Positions 39,784 through 51,690 of a stretch of 64,000 nucleotides of DNA are shown piece by piece. How positions within the stretch are numbered: position 1 is the stretch's first letter; each line of letters opens with the position of its first letter. The translations under genes and the position numbers were made by a program. Where the stretch lies: assembly GCA_004194705.1 (NCBI GenBank), contig SADC01000086.1, positions 62,001-126,000 of the forward strand, in the 5' to 3' direction. This DNA is from Ditylenchus dipsaci. Its lineage: Eukaryota; Nematoda; Chromadorea; Rhabditida; Anguinidae. A model generated the notes under the pieces. The model saw only the letters and a program-made list of their open reading frames with translations, was not told the DNA's origin and ran no database searches.

Positions 39784-41284
39784 TTATTTCAAAATGAGGT
39801 ATACAACACACAAACCCAGGACAATGACGAGCGTGACGAGTCCATGATTCTTTGCACCTAGTTGAGCTATGATGGCATCTTTCTCTGCCTGAAAAGTGAA
39901 AATTTAGCAGGAAATGCTCGACTTTTTGAAAAGATATTAGTTTTATAGATCACGTAAAACCAACTAGTCTTCGCCGAAACAATAGAGCTCGAGTTGTCAG
40001 TTTAGAGAATGCGTAGAAACAGTGAGCTTCTGGACACATTGCTTGTATTTTAAAAACTGGAATATGTCGTACAAATTGTCCATCGGCAATGACCGTTTGG
40101 AAAGTTTCCGGCCATTATCCATTTCTCGTGTGTCCAGAAAAATAGTAGTGTTAATAGTAATAGTATCGAAGATGTGCAGATTGATATGCAGTAGTGTAGA
40201 CTATCTAATATCAACTGCAAAATGACAGGCATTGATTATTGACTTGTGAAAATCAATTCTTTTCAAAAACTGTAAAGCTGCTAACCTCGTCAACGTCACC
40301 TTCTTCGTCCGGCATCTCATTGCTTCCTACTGACTGTTTCATATCCTTAAATTTAACTTAAAATGAATAATCACAGTCGCTGAAAATAAAAATAACCCTG
40401 TAAGACCAACAGCTAGCTAGCTGAGAACACGTGAATGTTGATAGGAAAAGAATGAAACTTGGCAATTCTTGGATGTAGTCCTCTTTTTCAGTGAGTGCGA
40501 ACAACAGCCCGAGAGCAAGACAAGAAAACAGATCCTGAGCCCAATTACCAAGTGAATCTTGTTTCGGAGAAAGGAAGGCAAATAACACAGCAAACGATTG
40601 GGGAACCTTTTTGCCACCAAGGACGAGATGAACATTGCGATTGGCATGGAAAGTTTGGTCATAAATTGGCAGAAATTGAACCTTAGATTTAAAACTGTTT
40701 AAATATGCCACATTGAATGGTGTGTTAAAGCTTACCAGCCATTAAACTTGTACCAGCCGACGAGAATCGCCACCATGTATAGGGACAGCACGCACATGAC
40801 AGTCATCGTAGTCAGATAGGGAAAAACTTCACCAGCCGTAGTATATACCCACTTTCTGAGCGCCTGAAATGGTCTTCATTTTTCATGTCAATATTATTTT
40901 TTCAAAGTTAAACTATGAAAAATATTCCCATACTCCGCCTCTAAGGTGCCCAACATAAGTTCAATAAAAATAACTTACTGTTTTCGTAGGATTAATCTGT
41001 ACTATGATGTTGAACGTATCACCTTCATGAATGAAATTGGAAGACTTCTTAGAGATTCTTTGCTCCTGCCTATTTCGCACCCTCTGAATGCTGACATAGC
41101 TGCCAGACGGGATAGTTCTAAAAGACATCACATATTCAAATCAAACCGTGAAACCAATAATAAATTTTACTTACTTTAACTCCTTGAGCGCGTGTGTAGT
41201 CAGTTCTCTTCCGGTCCAAGTCGCCTGTCCAACCACATCAATTCTTTTTCCTTGAAAACTTATCACGATATTTCTTGCCGCCAT
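39784..41284 (-). CDS. Unrecognised membrane protein, 6 exons, 224 aa
   Basis: Six minus-strand exons (41175-41284, 40979-41117, 40736-40863, 40549-40681, 40286-40345, 39784-39888) join cleanly in phases 2,0,2,0,0 with GTAAG-type donors and AG acceptors, 225 codons including stop. Start MAARNIVISFQGKRIDVVG. Residues 1-83 look like a compact beta-rich cytosolic domain (SYVSIQRVR, EGDTFNIIVQ). Residues about 94-118 (FPYLTTMTVMCVLSLYMVA) and about 127-148 (FCQFMTKLSMPIAMFISSL) are likely membrane segments, then a basic and an acidic stretch (NEMPDEEGDVDE), and residues 205-223 (LVTLVIVLGLCVVYLIL) form a C-terminal anchor. Topology and function are inference. AATAAA at 39641-39646 lies 138 bases downstream. 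It is absent from duplication copy 1. Confidence 0.75.
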
Positions 41285-43320
41285 TATGCTTACTAAAAAA
41301 TCGTCAAGTCAACCAAACTCGATATAACGCGACCCAAAAGCCGACCGATTGGGTAGGCCTTGACTGTTATTTCGTCAAGGGAACCTTCGATATAAAGCCA
41401 CCTGAGCGCCAGTCCCAAAGGGTGGCGCTACATCGAGGCTTGATTTATCCGGACATCATATAGTAAATTCGACAAGAAGACATAAATAAGATTTATTCGC
41501 CTCACTAACACAACAAACAATAACAGTCAAGCGAAGATGATGTGATAGTTCTCAAAAGTTATAGGTATAGTTTCAAAGTCATAGTCTTAAAGGAGCATGC
41601 TTTCCTGTTGACAAGTCAATTGTTGATATTTGAATTCCCGGGGACAATCCTACACTATGGTTTTGGCACGAATTGTTTTTTGAATGCAAGCATTTTTTAT
41701 TTCAAATATTCTTTTTGAATACTTTAATTACGTCAAACCCAGCAATTATGGGCACAGCAAAAAGTATGATTACTCACTGAACCTGTAGTATTTAGCCGGA
41801 TCGGATCCCGAGGTTGAGCATGAGTCAGACCTCTTCAGAGTGTCATGGACTTCGAGTTTTGGATTTGCTGAGCATTTGGCTCGGCCTTACAAATTTTTCG
41901 GTCTGATCAGTAGGTAAGCCTTTGGTTTGAATTTAAAATGGTTTTTGGTTCAATTTTAGGTAAGACCAATTTCAACGGACACAGATTTAAGTAGAAGTTT
42001 CGGTATTAGGGCAGAACTTTCTAAAACTCTCGCCTTAGCATGACAAATCATTACACTGGCGAAATCACCAACTTTCATGAAAAAAAAACACCGAGAAAAT
42101 TCAATAAGACTCGGTATGAACAGTGGTATTTCATTTGCTCCGACATTGGTGTTTTACACAGTGAACACTCCCCCACAGATTGAACGCCGGGCCAAATGCT
42201 CAGCAAATCCAAAACTCGAAGTCCATGACACTTCGAAGAGGTCTCACTCATGCTCAACCTCGGGATCCGATCCCGCCAAATGCTACAGGTTCAGTGAGTA
42301 ATCATACTTTTTGCTGTGCTCATAATTGCTGGGTTTGACGTAATTAAAGTATTCAAAAAGAATATTTGAAATAAAAAATGCTTGCATTCAAAAACAATTC
42401 GTGCCAAAACCATAGTGTAGGATTTTGTCCCCGGGAATTCAAATATCAACAATTGACTTATTAACAGGAAAGCATGCTCCTTTAATTTCAAAGTCATAGG
42501 CATAGTTTGACTAGAATTTTGACTGTAACTATGCCTATGATTTTTGAGAAGACTGCTTACCACTCACTTTTGTCTTTGTTGGAAACCCGTGTTTGTGTCA
42601 GCTTTCGATTCTTGAGAACCCAATTTTTAAAGTCTTGCCCTAATTTTTGAACACCAACAGTTATACCAAGGTGATTCGCTGAGTCATTTCAACGCACAAT
42701 TCTGGGTAGTATAATCTAGTTTGTTGACCTTTCAAAGTACTCTATTTTCGAAGGTTTCAAAGGTGAATAGACCTCTTTAAAGACAACTTATTCCGGCATC
42801 TAGATTTCTGGTTACTGAAATCGGTTTAAATCGGTATAATGATTATATACCAAACGAAAATGCCCGTCAAGAGAAAACGATTGGCGTTTACAGAAATTCG
42901 AAAAACGGTATAGAAAAAAAGTTATAGCCATTTCAAATCCTGCGGATTTCTTGAAACACCCTGTATAGTAGCATTTTTTTTTCAAAATGATGACACATCA
43001 CGTAGCCCTGCTCTTCTGGTTTCTAACGGCGTAATTTTTGTTGCAACATCTTTGCACAAACTAGCAGAGACGCCTCGGAATATGAAGCAATTCGGAAAAA
43101 TGATTTGATTCAAACTTTCACCTTTTTGTGCTGAATTTTAAAAAGATGTTGCAACAAACAATACGACGTAAAAAACTAGATGAAGAGGGCTATGGGACGG
43201 CGCTATCACTTTGAAAAAATTGCTACTATACTTGCTGCTGTGACTAAAAGAAAAAAACAAGGCACTTTTCAGCCAAAAACAAGGCACTTTTCATCCAGAT
43301 CAAGGCACATTTAATTCTCG
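41285..43320. other. Foldback-rich stretch
   Basis: Contains a pogo-like MITE at 41305-41455 (CAACCAAACTCGATATAACG / ATCGAGGCTTGATTTA), the large foldback 41583-42487 and a foldback at 42975-43230 (GTAGCCCTGCTCTTCTGGTT, TTGCAACATCTTTG arms). Open frames in it follow the repeats. Confidence 0.5.
41583..42487. repeat. Large foldback, arms about 300 bp
   Basis: 41583-41886 and 42187-42487 are inverted copies with few differences (for example GAGGTTGAGCATGAGTCAGA against TCTCACTCATGCTCAACCTC). The loop is about 300 bases. No coding content recognised. Confidence 0.8.
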
Positions 43321-43376
43321 TTTAAAATAAAACCAACGATATTCTATGCTTTTTGTATTACATTAGTTTATTTGGC

Positions 43377-44070
43377 GCTAGTAGCGAATACCCCCCCAAC
43401 AAATTTTTTTTCAAATCAGGTTTTAACCATTTCTAAGTAATTCAAATGCGCTGAAAACGATAAAAAACGTGTTTTCGGGCATTTTCTGGCCTAAAAGTTG
43501 ATTTTTGGAAAAAAAAAATTTTGACCAAAATTCGACTTTTTGCCTTGGGGGACCAAGGTTAACCACCTAAAAAATGGTACCTAGAGTCCTAAAAAGATGG
43601 AATTTGAACATAGTTTTGTTAGCTGGGGCCTACCGCATAAAGAAACTCTGGTATGCATGCTTTTTCATGCATCCAGAGGCACTTTCGAGTGATTTGTGTC
43701 TTAGGTATGTGGGTGCGCGCATCTCAACTCCAAGCCCCCTGCGCCCCGAAGGGACGCAGGGGGCTTGAGAGTTAGAGATGCGCGCACTCACTTACCTTAG
43801 AAATAATTCCGAGCAAGACTCTTGATCATAAAATGCATAAAGAGACTCTTTTTGCCTAGCTCCAGTGACAAAACGAGGTAGAATACCTTGGTCCCCCAAG
43901 GCAAAAAGTCGAATTTTGGTCAAAAAATTTTTTTTCCAAAAATCAACTTTTAGGCCAGAAAATGCCCGAAAACACGTTTTTTATCGTTTTCAGCGCATTT
44001 GAATTACTTAGAAATGGTTAAAACCTGATTTTGAAAAAAATTTGTTGGGGGGGGTATTCGCTACTAGGGT
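43377..44070. mobile_element. Foldback inserted in copy 2, GGCGCTAGTAGCG ends
   Basis: Arms of about 185 bases (GTAGCGAATACCCCCCC..., CTTGGGGGACCAAGG) are near-perfect complements around a centre that holds the GCACTCACTTACCTTAG family at 43700-43800. In copy 1 (about 23505) the flanking AGTTTATTTTxATC sequence is continuous. Confidence 0.7.
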
Positions 44071-44246
44071 CGTTTATTTTTATCGAATTTTTTTAGAAAA
44101 AATTATTTTTAGGGGAAACGACACTTGAGGGGAAACGATTCTTAAGGGGAAACAACCTTTGAGGGGAAACACGGCTGAGATATAGGTCCTTAAAGTTAAG
44201 GGGGGGCGAGTTATTAAAGCAGGGGAGCTATTAGAGGTAATACGGT

Positions 44247-45150
44247 AATCATTTTTTCTGTGGTAAATTTACTTTTTTTTGTAGCAAAAATGGGCGCTAG
44301 TAGCGAATTCCCCCCCCTCCCTCGCCCCAAGCATCCGACCTTTAAAAATTGCTTTAACTAACCTTGAAAACAACAAGTTTAGGCTTAGCCCTTAGGCTTG
44401 GGGGTAGGCCAGCGTACGGAAGTTGTGACTAATGAAGAGTTTGCGCACATTTTCCGGGTCTGGGACATATATTTGGGTACTTTTTAATAAAGAAAAAAAA
44501 ATAAAAATTGTTGGGGAGGGGGTGTATACCGAACTTGAGTGGGGGGGGGGTGTATACCTTAGTTGGACCGCCGCCGGCGGCACCCTTCGGTTACCTTCGG
44601 CGACTCCCCGTCGGTGCCCGCGGTCATAGATTTTTGAGATGAGAGCGGCACAATCATCTCAAAAAACTATGACCGCCGGCACCGCCCGGGGGCCGCCGAA
44701 GGTAACCAAAGGGGTGCCGCCGGCGGCGGTCCAACTATGGTGTATACAAAAACTGCTCCTAAAAATTTCAGAAACATATATATATGTGTTGATACACTTG
44801 ATCCGCATACCGTTTTCAGTCTTTTCAGACTGAAAATCGATTTTCGAGAAAAGAGAACTGAGAATTTTGGTTTGTTCCAGCACCCGACAATTGCAAATTC
44901 CTGAAAGATCATGGGCAGTTGCAGAAGAAGCCACTTGTATCCCGCCATTATTGTATCCGGCTACAGAAAAAAAATTGCAACAAATAAAAGTAAATTAACC
45001 ACAAAAAAGTGAATTTGCCACAAAAAAAAGTAAATTTGCCACAAAAAAAGTAAATTTGCCACAAAAAAGTAAATTTGCTACAAAACAAATTTGCCACAAA
45101 AAAGTAAATTTGCTACAAAAAAGTAAATTTTCCACGGAAAAAAGATTAAC
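44247..45150. repeat. Copy 2 of the GTGGCAAATTTAC element with nested palindrome
   Basis: Left subrepeats at 44247-44290, right subrepeats at 44965-45150 (AAAGTAAATTTGCCACAAAA). Nested inside are part of a CCCCCCC-type element (44290-44510) and a GC-rich palindrome at 44560-44735 (GGACCGCCGCCGGCGGCACC and its complement). Confidence 0.6.
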
Positions 45151-45658
45151 CTTTTTAATGTCGACTAATGGTACAACTGCAGACTAAGCCTGTAAACGTA
45201 CATAAATCGTATGACATAATGCCTCCACCGCTCTTTATTTACAACTTGCAAGTTGCAATAATGACAAATATCAGCAACATACAGTTTTGCCAGACCAATA
45301 CAGCCCAAGACATAACACAAAATGTACAATGTTGAACGAAGAAGATGAGGAATGAAAATTCTTCGGGTAAATGACTTCCAAATAGGGGTCTTTATAGAGA
45401 ATTGATCACATTGCTTCCTCATGAACCCCAAGACCCATTGACTCACCAACTTCTAGAAGGGTGCATACAGTCTTCAAGATTTTGAAGATGGTGCTCCGAA
45501 GATCATTGAACTTAAACACAAAGTAAATGAAGTTCCAGCTTGTAAAGCAATAACCACTTACGTAAATATTTCTCGCTATTGGAACAGGAAGCCAGCAATC
45601 ATCAAGAGTTTGAACATGGAATGTTTTAAACACAAAGGACTGAAATTTTTAAAATAAT

Positions 45659-46797
45659 CTAAATTATACGCTTTGAGAGCGCATACGCTAGATACACTTA
45701 GACTTTTATAGGTCGCCATTTCACATTAACTTTCTGACCATCAATCATGTGAGTCTTCTGAGTCAAAGCTTTCTTCATCTAAATAAACCAGTAATAGCAC
45801 ACAGAATAAGGAGAAATTCATCATATTACCCCACCAATGTCCAAAAATGAAACAGAAGCTCCACCCTCTGTTGCTAGACAATCAAAGACCGCACCGAATT
45901 GCCGAAGTGTTCTATCAATGAATTTCTTGTAATGCTAGCTGCAGATTCTCAACCAAAACAGTAGTTCCTCAGCGTGATAATTGACCCTGATTCTGTGCCA
46001 TCAATGAAATGAGACCTAGCACAAGATTTTCTTCACCTGAAAACAATGTGCTTGACAAAAAATTACTAGAGAGATACATTCCAGAGTAATTCACCCCTTC
46101 TTCATTGTCAAAAGTCACCCTTCCGGTCAGTCCTCTGATACTCGGCTCCAAGGCTATTTCACAATGGATAAGCTCACCAATCTTCGTGAAGTAGTTCTTC
46201 CAATCTTCTCTTCAGTAACTGACAACGGTAAATGATCTAGAAGAAGAGTTGTTCGACTTGAGCTGATGAGAGAATGAACCAGCGTAGCCATTGATATACA
46301 CTGATCAGCTTGCACTGATCCGATGAGGGCGAGCTTTCATTGCTTTTTCCAACTAAAATATTTAATTTGAGGTGTAATTCAGTACAAAAAAATTATTGGG
46401 AAGAGCGTACTCCATCCTCGGATGAAAAGGTGACATATGCAGCACATAGAGGTCGATTCTTGCTCTAGAACGCTTCCGACTGCAAATTCAACTTCACCGA
46501 ATCGCGAAAAGTAGTCTTGCAGAGTCTGTAGAGCTGTATTAGCAGGAAGCAGTCCAACAAACAGAGTACGATTCATTGGACGGAGAGGTCGTACATGTAT
46601 TTCACGCTATCATAATGTGAAGGAGCACAGTCAACACGTTCTTAACCTGGAAAATAAAATACTTTTGCAAGCATAGAAGACGAGAATAAGCAACCATCAT
46701 TGCCGAAGACAACTTTAAGTAGGGCACCAGCGGAACATAAGAATTTCAATTTTACGGAAGGATCCAATTTTGAGAAGATTTCAGCATAGACTCTATT
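45659..46797 (-). pseudogene. Gene D: decayed duplicate of gene C
   Basis: Counterparts of gene C exons are recognisable at 45660-45779, 45834-46038, 46096-46354, 46409-46640 and 46690-46797, but each carries single-base deletions (for example near 45712 and 45905) and altered splice contexts. The copy breaks off inside exon c1 at about 46797, where MULE terminal repeats begin. Further 3' exon counterparts lie at 45160-45640. Confidence 0.75.
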
Positions 46798-46925
46798 GGG
46801 GGCGGACGGTCATTTGGTCCCGCGGTCATTGGTCCCGTCATTTGATCCCGGTCATTTGATCCCGGCGGTCATTTGGTCCCCTGGTCTGTTGGTCCGCGGT
46901 CATTTGGTCCCAAAGCGCCAGTATT
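46797..46925. repeat. GGTCATTTGGTCCC tandem repeats (MULE end)
   Basis: About seven direct copies of GGTCATTTGGTCCCG with variants. They abut the truncated gene D exon and precede a MULE transposase relic, so they are probably the terminal region of that element. Confidence 0.55.
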
Positions 46926-47389
46926 AAAATTTTTTTAAATGTTTTTCCATGATTTCTTGACGAAACCTATGTCGATCCAAATTTTGAGACTTGCAACGTT
47001 TAGCTGCTTGTTTGCAAGATGCTCACGTGTTTCTAATAAGTCAAAACTTCAAACATCTGGCATTACAGCTATCGACACTCTTGGTATTTTTCATCCTAAT
47101 CTACTTTATTTGACTGGCAATTGGGTTTTTCTTTGTTAAACGGCATCCTAAATTATCTGACACTTCAATTACTCCAAACTCTGAAGCTAATCACCAAGGA
47201 TGCCGGATAAACTAGCTAAGACGATATCTTTTTATTTTTACTTGTTTAGCGACGTAATGAATTATGAATTGCTGCATCCAACAGAAACAAGGAGCTCCAA
47301 AAGATTAGTTGGTGGCCAGCTCTATTGAAAAAAGACGTGGGCGAGGACAAAAACCTATTGGCGGCTGTGTTTTTTTAAAGCTGGAGCTG

Positions 47390-48400
47390 ACGGAGAAAAG
47401 GATCAAAGTGCCCAGGTATCGCTCTCGTTAAGTATTTTAAAGGTCGCATCTCGTTTAGCTTATTGAGGACGAAGGAATATGAATCAAATCTACGCTGTGT
47501 CATCAATACGAATACCCATTGGAACGTAAGTGTGACCTTAGTCGGACGAAGACGATCCACAGTTGACTGAAAAGCAGTGGCGTTGGATCAAAAGTTGCAT
47601 CAGCTCCCCAATTCGGATTGTTCTCAAAAAATCTAAGCATCTCTCTGTCGTGAAATCTAAAACATTCTTCGATCAACACGTGCGGTTTGAAAAAACAAAC
47701 GAGGTACCAAATTCGCTCTTCTTCAACCAGCCATCAAACTTCAGAAACATTTCAGCGCCAAATTTGTAAATTCTTTCCGGAATCTAAAAGCTGTTGCCAT
47801 AATTTCTCTAAATGCAGAGATTAACCTTTAATTCCTGCAGCGACTTTGGATTCGGTGGTTCAAGATTTTCATTATGTCTGATGTTGCGAATGTTTCGAGC
47901 CATTAGCGATCTACGAATAAGTGGCTGAGAATATTGACTGACCAGCTCCATACTGTCTCCAATGATTGCACGTGTGGATCTTTGGTTTCTATAGCTGTTT
48001 CTGTACAGCTCCTTGCATTCGCTTGAGTTCCACCCTACTCTTGTCAGCATATGATTGTGTGTCGTCGTAATATTCACCTTGCCATCAATGGTTGAAGCAG
48101 TTCCTGCATAACATACCATTTAGAAAGATAACCCTCCCGAAAAATTGTTATAATACCTGGACATTGCTTTCTATTTTTCCGTCTGCACCCTTTCGGAAAA
48201 AAATGCACCGCCAGTACGTTCTCTTGCCTTTTTTTTCTTTGCGCCAGTAAAGGTAATCGGCACAAATGCCCCATAGCGTTGTTCTTTTCACTTGTAAGGC
48301 ATCTCCATATCGGACTAAAAATCAGGCTGATCGTCAAAAGGCTCAGAAAATCAACATGAAGTGCAAAGAAACGGATGGACACCTACTCATTTAGAGCTAC
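47390..48400 (-). pseudogene. FLYWCH-MULE transposase relic
   Basis: Minus strand, broken into several frames. N-terminal FLYWCH zinc finger: DYLYWRKEKKGKRTYWRC at 48200-48265, then VCYAGTAS and THNH at 48045-48115. Then the MULE core: RFFENNPNWGADATFDPTPL and LLFSQLW at about 47540-47660 (the WGADATF..P..FSQ pattern of MULE transposases), followed in another frame by RFDSYSFVLNKLNEMRP (47440-47500). Several frameshifts; dead. It lies at the truncated end of gene D. Confidence 0.65.
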
Positions 48401-48537
48401 AAAATGGTTGAAAAAGTTTCACAAAATGATTTAATAAGCCACATCAAAACAGCAGCCACAAACATGTCCTGTACTTGAACAAATGTCTATAATCTTCAAA
48501 AAGATTTAAAAAACGTTATCGTGTCCAGACAAATTAG

Positions 48538-48635
48538 AGGATGAATTTACCGGAGGATGAATTTACCGGAGGATGAATTTACCGGAGGAGAATTTACCGA
48601 GGATGAATTTACCGAGGATGAATTTACCTAGAGCC
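48538..48635. repeat. GGATGAATTTACC tandem repeat
   Basis: About six copies of GAGGATGAATTTACCG. It may be the opposite end of the MULE-type element or a separate minisatellite. Confidence 0.6.
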
Positions 48636-49129
48636 GCCAAACAAGTACCTGAATTTTTCAGAATCGGTGTAATTTTATTTTTATTTGGATTTTTTTTTTA
48701 TTGAAATCTCTGATAAAGTGGCACTCTGGCGTGGAATTTAATTTTTAAAGCCTCTCAAAACCGACACCCTGAGTGTGGTCCCCCTAGGGTGCAGTTTAAA
48801 AAAGGTTCAACTTTTAAAGTTTAGAAATGAGTGCAATCCGTCTAGCTACTCTATATTTGCTGTTGGGTGTAGTGTCTTCAGTGTTAATTATGGCTGACGG
48901 CTATTCCGGCAGTTGAAGCAATGGAAGACCCAAGCAGCCAGCGGCAGTGTTTGGTTGTCATTCAGCCATTGAAGCACAAGAATTGTTAGAAATTTGCTCG
49001 AGATGGCCTTCTTCAGGAGAGGGAACCTGTGTGTACTGTCTGAAAATGATATATTATATGAAGTTTTGACCATATTAAATAATTTTCAAAAAAAAATATC
49101 TAAAAAAATTAACTGTTTGAAGGGAGAGA
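48636..49129. other. Unassigned AT-rich stretch
   Basis: 48745-48815 carries one arm-like CCTCTCAAAACCGACACC / GGTGCAGTTTAAAAAAGG pair, another pogo-type relic. No exon supported. Confidence 0.35.
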
Positions 49130-49715
49130 AAACTTTATATACGCACGCCTAGGACCTTAGGTCAAAGGTTCAAATCCTCCAAAGTGCATATCTTATTTAT
49201 TCTTTCATTGAAGTTCATTGACTTCTGCGGCCAAAAACTATAGAGGAGTCGATGGAATTTTCCAGACTACGCTTTACTGTACAGCAAATACCCTAATTTT
49301 GAGATTTCATGCAAATGGGAGATCTGATTGAATATCGTTGGATTTTTTTGAGTTATATATGACAGTAGCGTCGTTTTAAGAATTCTAGCTCATCCACTTT
49401 TTTTTCTCTGTATGATATTCAATGAGAAGCATATAGTCTTGCTACTTTTCAGTACATAACACGTGTGACTTTTAGAAAAAAGGCAGAAAATAATTCAAAC
49501 CAGTCTAGAGAAAAAGAAAAAGGTCGATTTTTTAGTAATTAAGCAGATTTTTAGCCTGTAAATAAGCTTCAGTGGGTGTGAAACCCCTGCGATAATGATT
49601 TCGTTGGAAAGCCAGGGGTGTAAGGATCATTTTGGCACCAAACTTGTAATTAGAGAAGATAAAAAATAAGGTGTGCAGCCAGTGGTAGTCGAACCTGTGA
49701 CAGAGGCGATGCGTA
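49130..49715. repeat. Second copy of tRNA-like-ended foldback
   Basis: Matches 590-1335 in order: CCTTAGGTCAAAGGTTC at the left, GAGATTTCATGCA, GGGTGTGAAACCCC, and TGTGCAGCCAGTGGTAGTCG at the right. Confidence 0.55.
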
Positions 49716-49970
49716 TACAGGGTCGAGTCTCGATAATCCGGCACCTTTTTTTGAAACAAGGGGTGCCGGATTATCGAGATCCGCGTGTCTTTTACGGACA
49801 AAATTTCGCTATTCAAAAAAAGACCGGCAAAATCGGAATCCTTGCGATATTTCGGACCAGACTGGGCGATCATATTTGGCAAAAGACTTTGAAAATCGAG
49901 GTAAAAAAAGTGTCAGACCCAAGGTGGGAACGAAACTTTAGGGGTACCGGATTATCGAGACTCGACTGTA
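49716..49970. mobile_element. pogo/Tigger-type MITE
   Basis: Starts TACAGGGTCGAGTCTCGATA and ends TATCGAGACTCGACTGTA. It carries the GGGTGCCGGATTATCGAG core and the GACCCAAGGTGGGAACGA arm typical of this family. It inserted at the right end of the tRNA-like repeat. Confidence 0.7.
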
Positions 49971-49983
49971 TAAGTTCCCCTCC

Positions 49984-50225
49984 CTTAAAGGGCCATTGCC
50001 GTCTCGACAAACGTTGTCCCCGCCAATTCAATTTTTTTTCCATTATCATTGGATATACGTACGAATTTTTCAATTGGTTTCTAACAAAACTATACTTAAA
50101 ATTAAATATAGGCCTTGTTTTGTTAGAAACCAAGCTGAAAAATCCGTGCAGAAGCTCAATGATCAGGCCAAAAAATTTGAATCGGCGGGTGAAAATTCAA
50201 AACAGGTGGAAATGGCCTTTAGTGA
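49984..50225. repeat. Foldback, AAAGGGCCATTGCCG ends
   Basis: AAAGGGCCATTGCCGTC at left; the right arm (GTGGAAATGGCC) is its diverged complement, with TTGGTTTCTAACAAAACTAT pairing with a complement inside. Same family as 63270-63515. Confidence 0.55.
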
Positions 50226-50664
50226 AACTTTTTTGAAATTGGTGTGATGAATAAAATTTTCGGGAGAAAATGAGATAGTATAGGAGACCAATTGAAAGAT
50301 AAGGAGTAGGCTTTCTCAGGTGGGGTCCCGGCGTGATTCGGGTCGGGATTTCAAAAAAGTTCCGGGATTCGAAAATTCCGCCGGAAAAAACCACAAAGTG
50401 CACATTTTTACCAAAAAAAGTTTCGTATAATATGAAATAAAATTGATTACTATAAAAATTACACGATATTACTTGAAATTCTACGATTATCGACGTACAG
50501 CTATGGATAAGGCTAAATTAAACCCTACCCCCACCAGTTAATTCAGCTTAGGGGACCAAGGCATTTTTTTAAACATTTTATACCAACATTAATAAAATGA
50601 TAAAAAAGTGTAAAATAAATATTTTTTTGAAACTTTATGTGAAAAAATAGTGCAAATGGCTGGT

Positions 50665-51690
50665 GCACGGCGTGTCAAACTGGTCAAAAACACGAATTCC
50701 ATTTCCTCTCAGGACTAAAAAATTCAAAAATTTTTTCGATCCATTTTTTGCCGATATTTTAGTGCTAGCAGATGAATGCATTGATCGCTGTTTCTTGTGA
50801 ATCATTTTGCGTCAAGTTTGGACTTAAAAGAAGCGGAAAGCATGCTCTACAAATATAGACAACAATTCAAATAATTAAAAATTTCATCCATAATTAAGCC
50901 GTTAAAAATGCGTGAAATTTGCTCAAATTTGGTGTGTTTTTGTTTTGGCTCTAATCTGTGTCCAAAAGTCGAATTTTGGCAAACTAAGGTTCCGGGTCTC
51001 GGCTATCCAATGCACTTTGAATTTTGAAAAAAGTTGAAAACTCGCGATTTCCCAGCGCGCCGAATTTTGGTCGCAATTTTTTCCTCGAAAATTAATGGAC
51101 TTTTAAAACGTGGGCGCGCTCATTATTCTTAACAAATATGGTTGATGTTAAGTATTGAAAAAAAAGCCTAGACTCTCCGCTTTCGTTTGAGTATTTACTG
51201 AGCTGAACATGTTTTAAAAATTTGATCTAGTCACACGTTTTAAAAGTCCATTAAATTTCGAGGAAAAAATTGCGACCAAAATTCGGCGCGCTGGGAAATC
51301 GCGAGTTTTCAACTTTTTCAAAAATTCAAAGTGCATTGGATAGCCGAGACCCGGAGCTTTAATAATTACAGATGGTTTGCCAAAACGACTTTTGGACAGA
51401 ATTAGAGCCAAAACAAAAACCCAAATTTGAGCAAATTTCACGCATTTTTAAACGGCTTAATTATGGATGGAAATTTTTAATTATTTGGAATTGTTGTCTA
51501 TAGTTTTGTAGAGCATGCTTTCCGCTTTCTTTTAAGTCCAAACTTGACGCAAAATGATGCACAAGAAACAGCGATCAATGCATTCATCTGCTAGCACTAA
51601 AATATCGGCAAAAAATGGATCGAAAAATTTTTGAATTTTTTAGTCCTGAGAGGAAACTTGAATTCGTGTTTTTGACCAGTTTGACACGCC
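50665..51690. repeat. Large foldback, arms about 460 bp
   Basis: CGGCGTGTCAAACTGGTCAA at 50668 pairs with TTGACCAGTTTGACACGCCG at 51674; matching continues (CAGCGCGCCGAATTTTGG against CCAAAATTCGGCGCGCTG) to a loop near 51120-51220. A further partial copy of the end word lies at 51815-51840. Confidence 0.8.

Noticed and set aside
40358..40711. 117-residue frame overlapping exon 4 of the membrane gene
   Set aside because: Only the other frame joins the neighbouring exons in phase on both sides; this one is its shadow.
49673..50236. 187-residue plus-strand frame
   Set aside because: It runs through a tRNA-like repeat end, a pogo-type MITE and a foldback; no coding signature.
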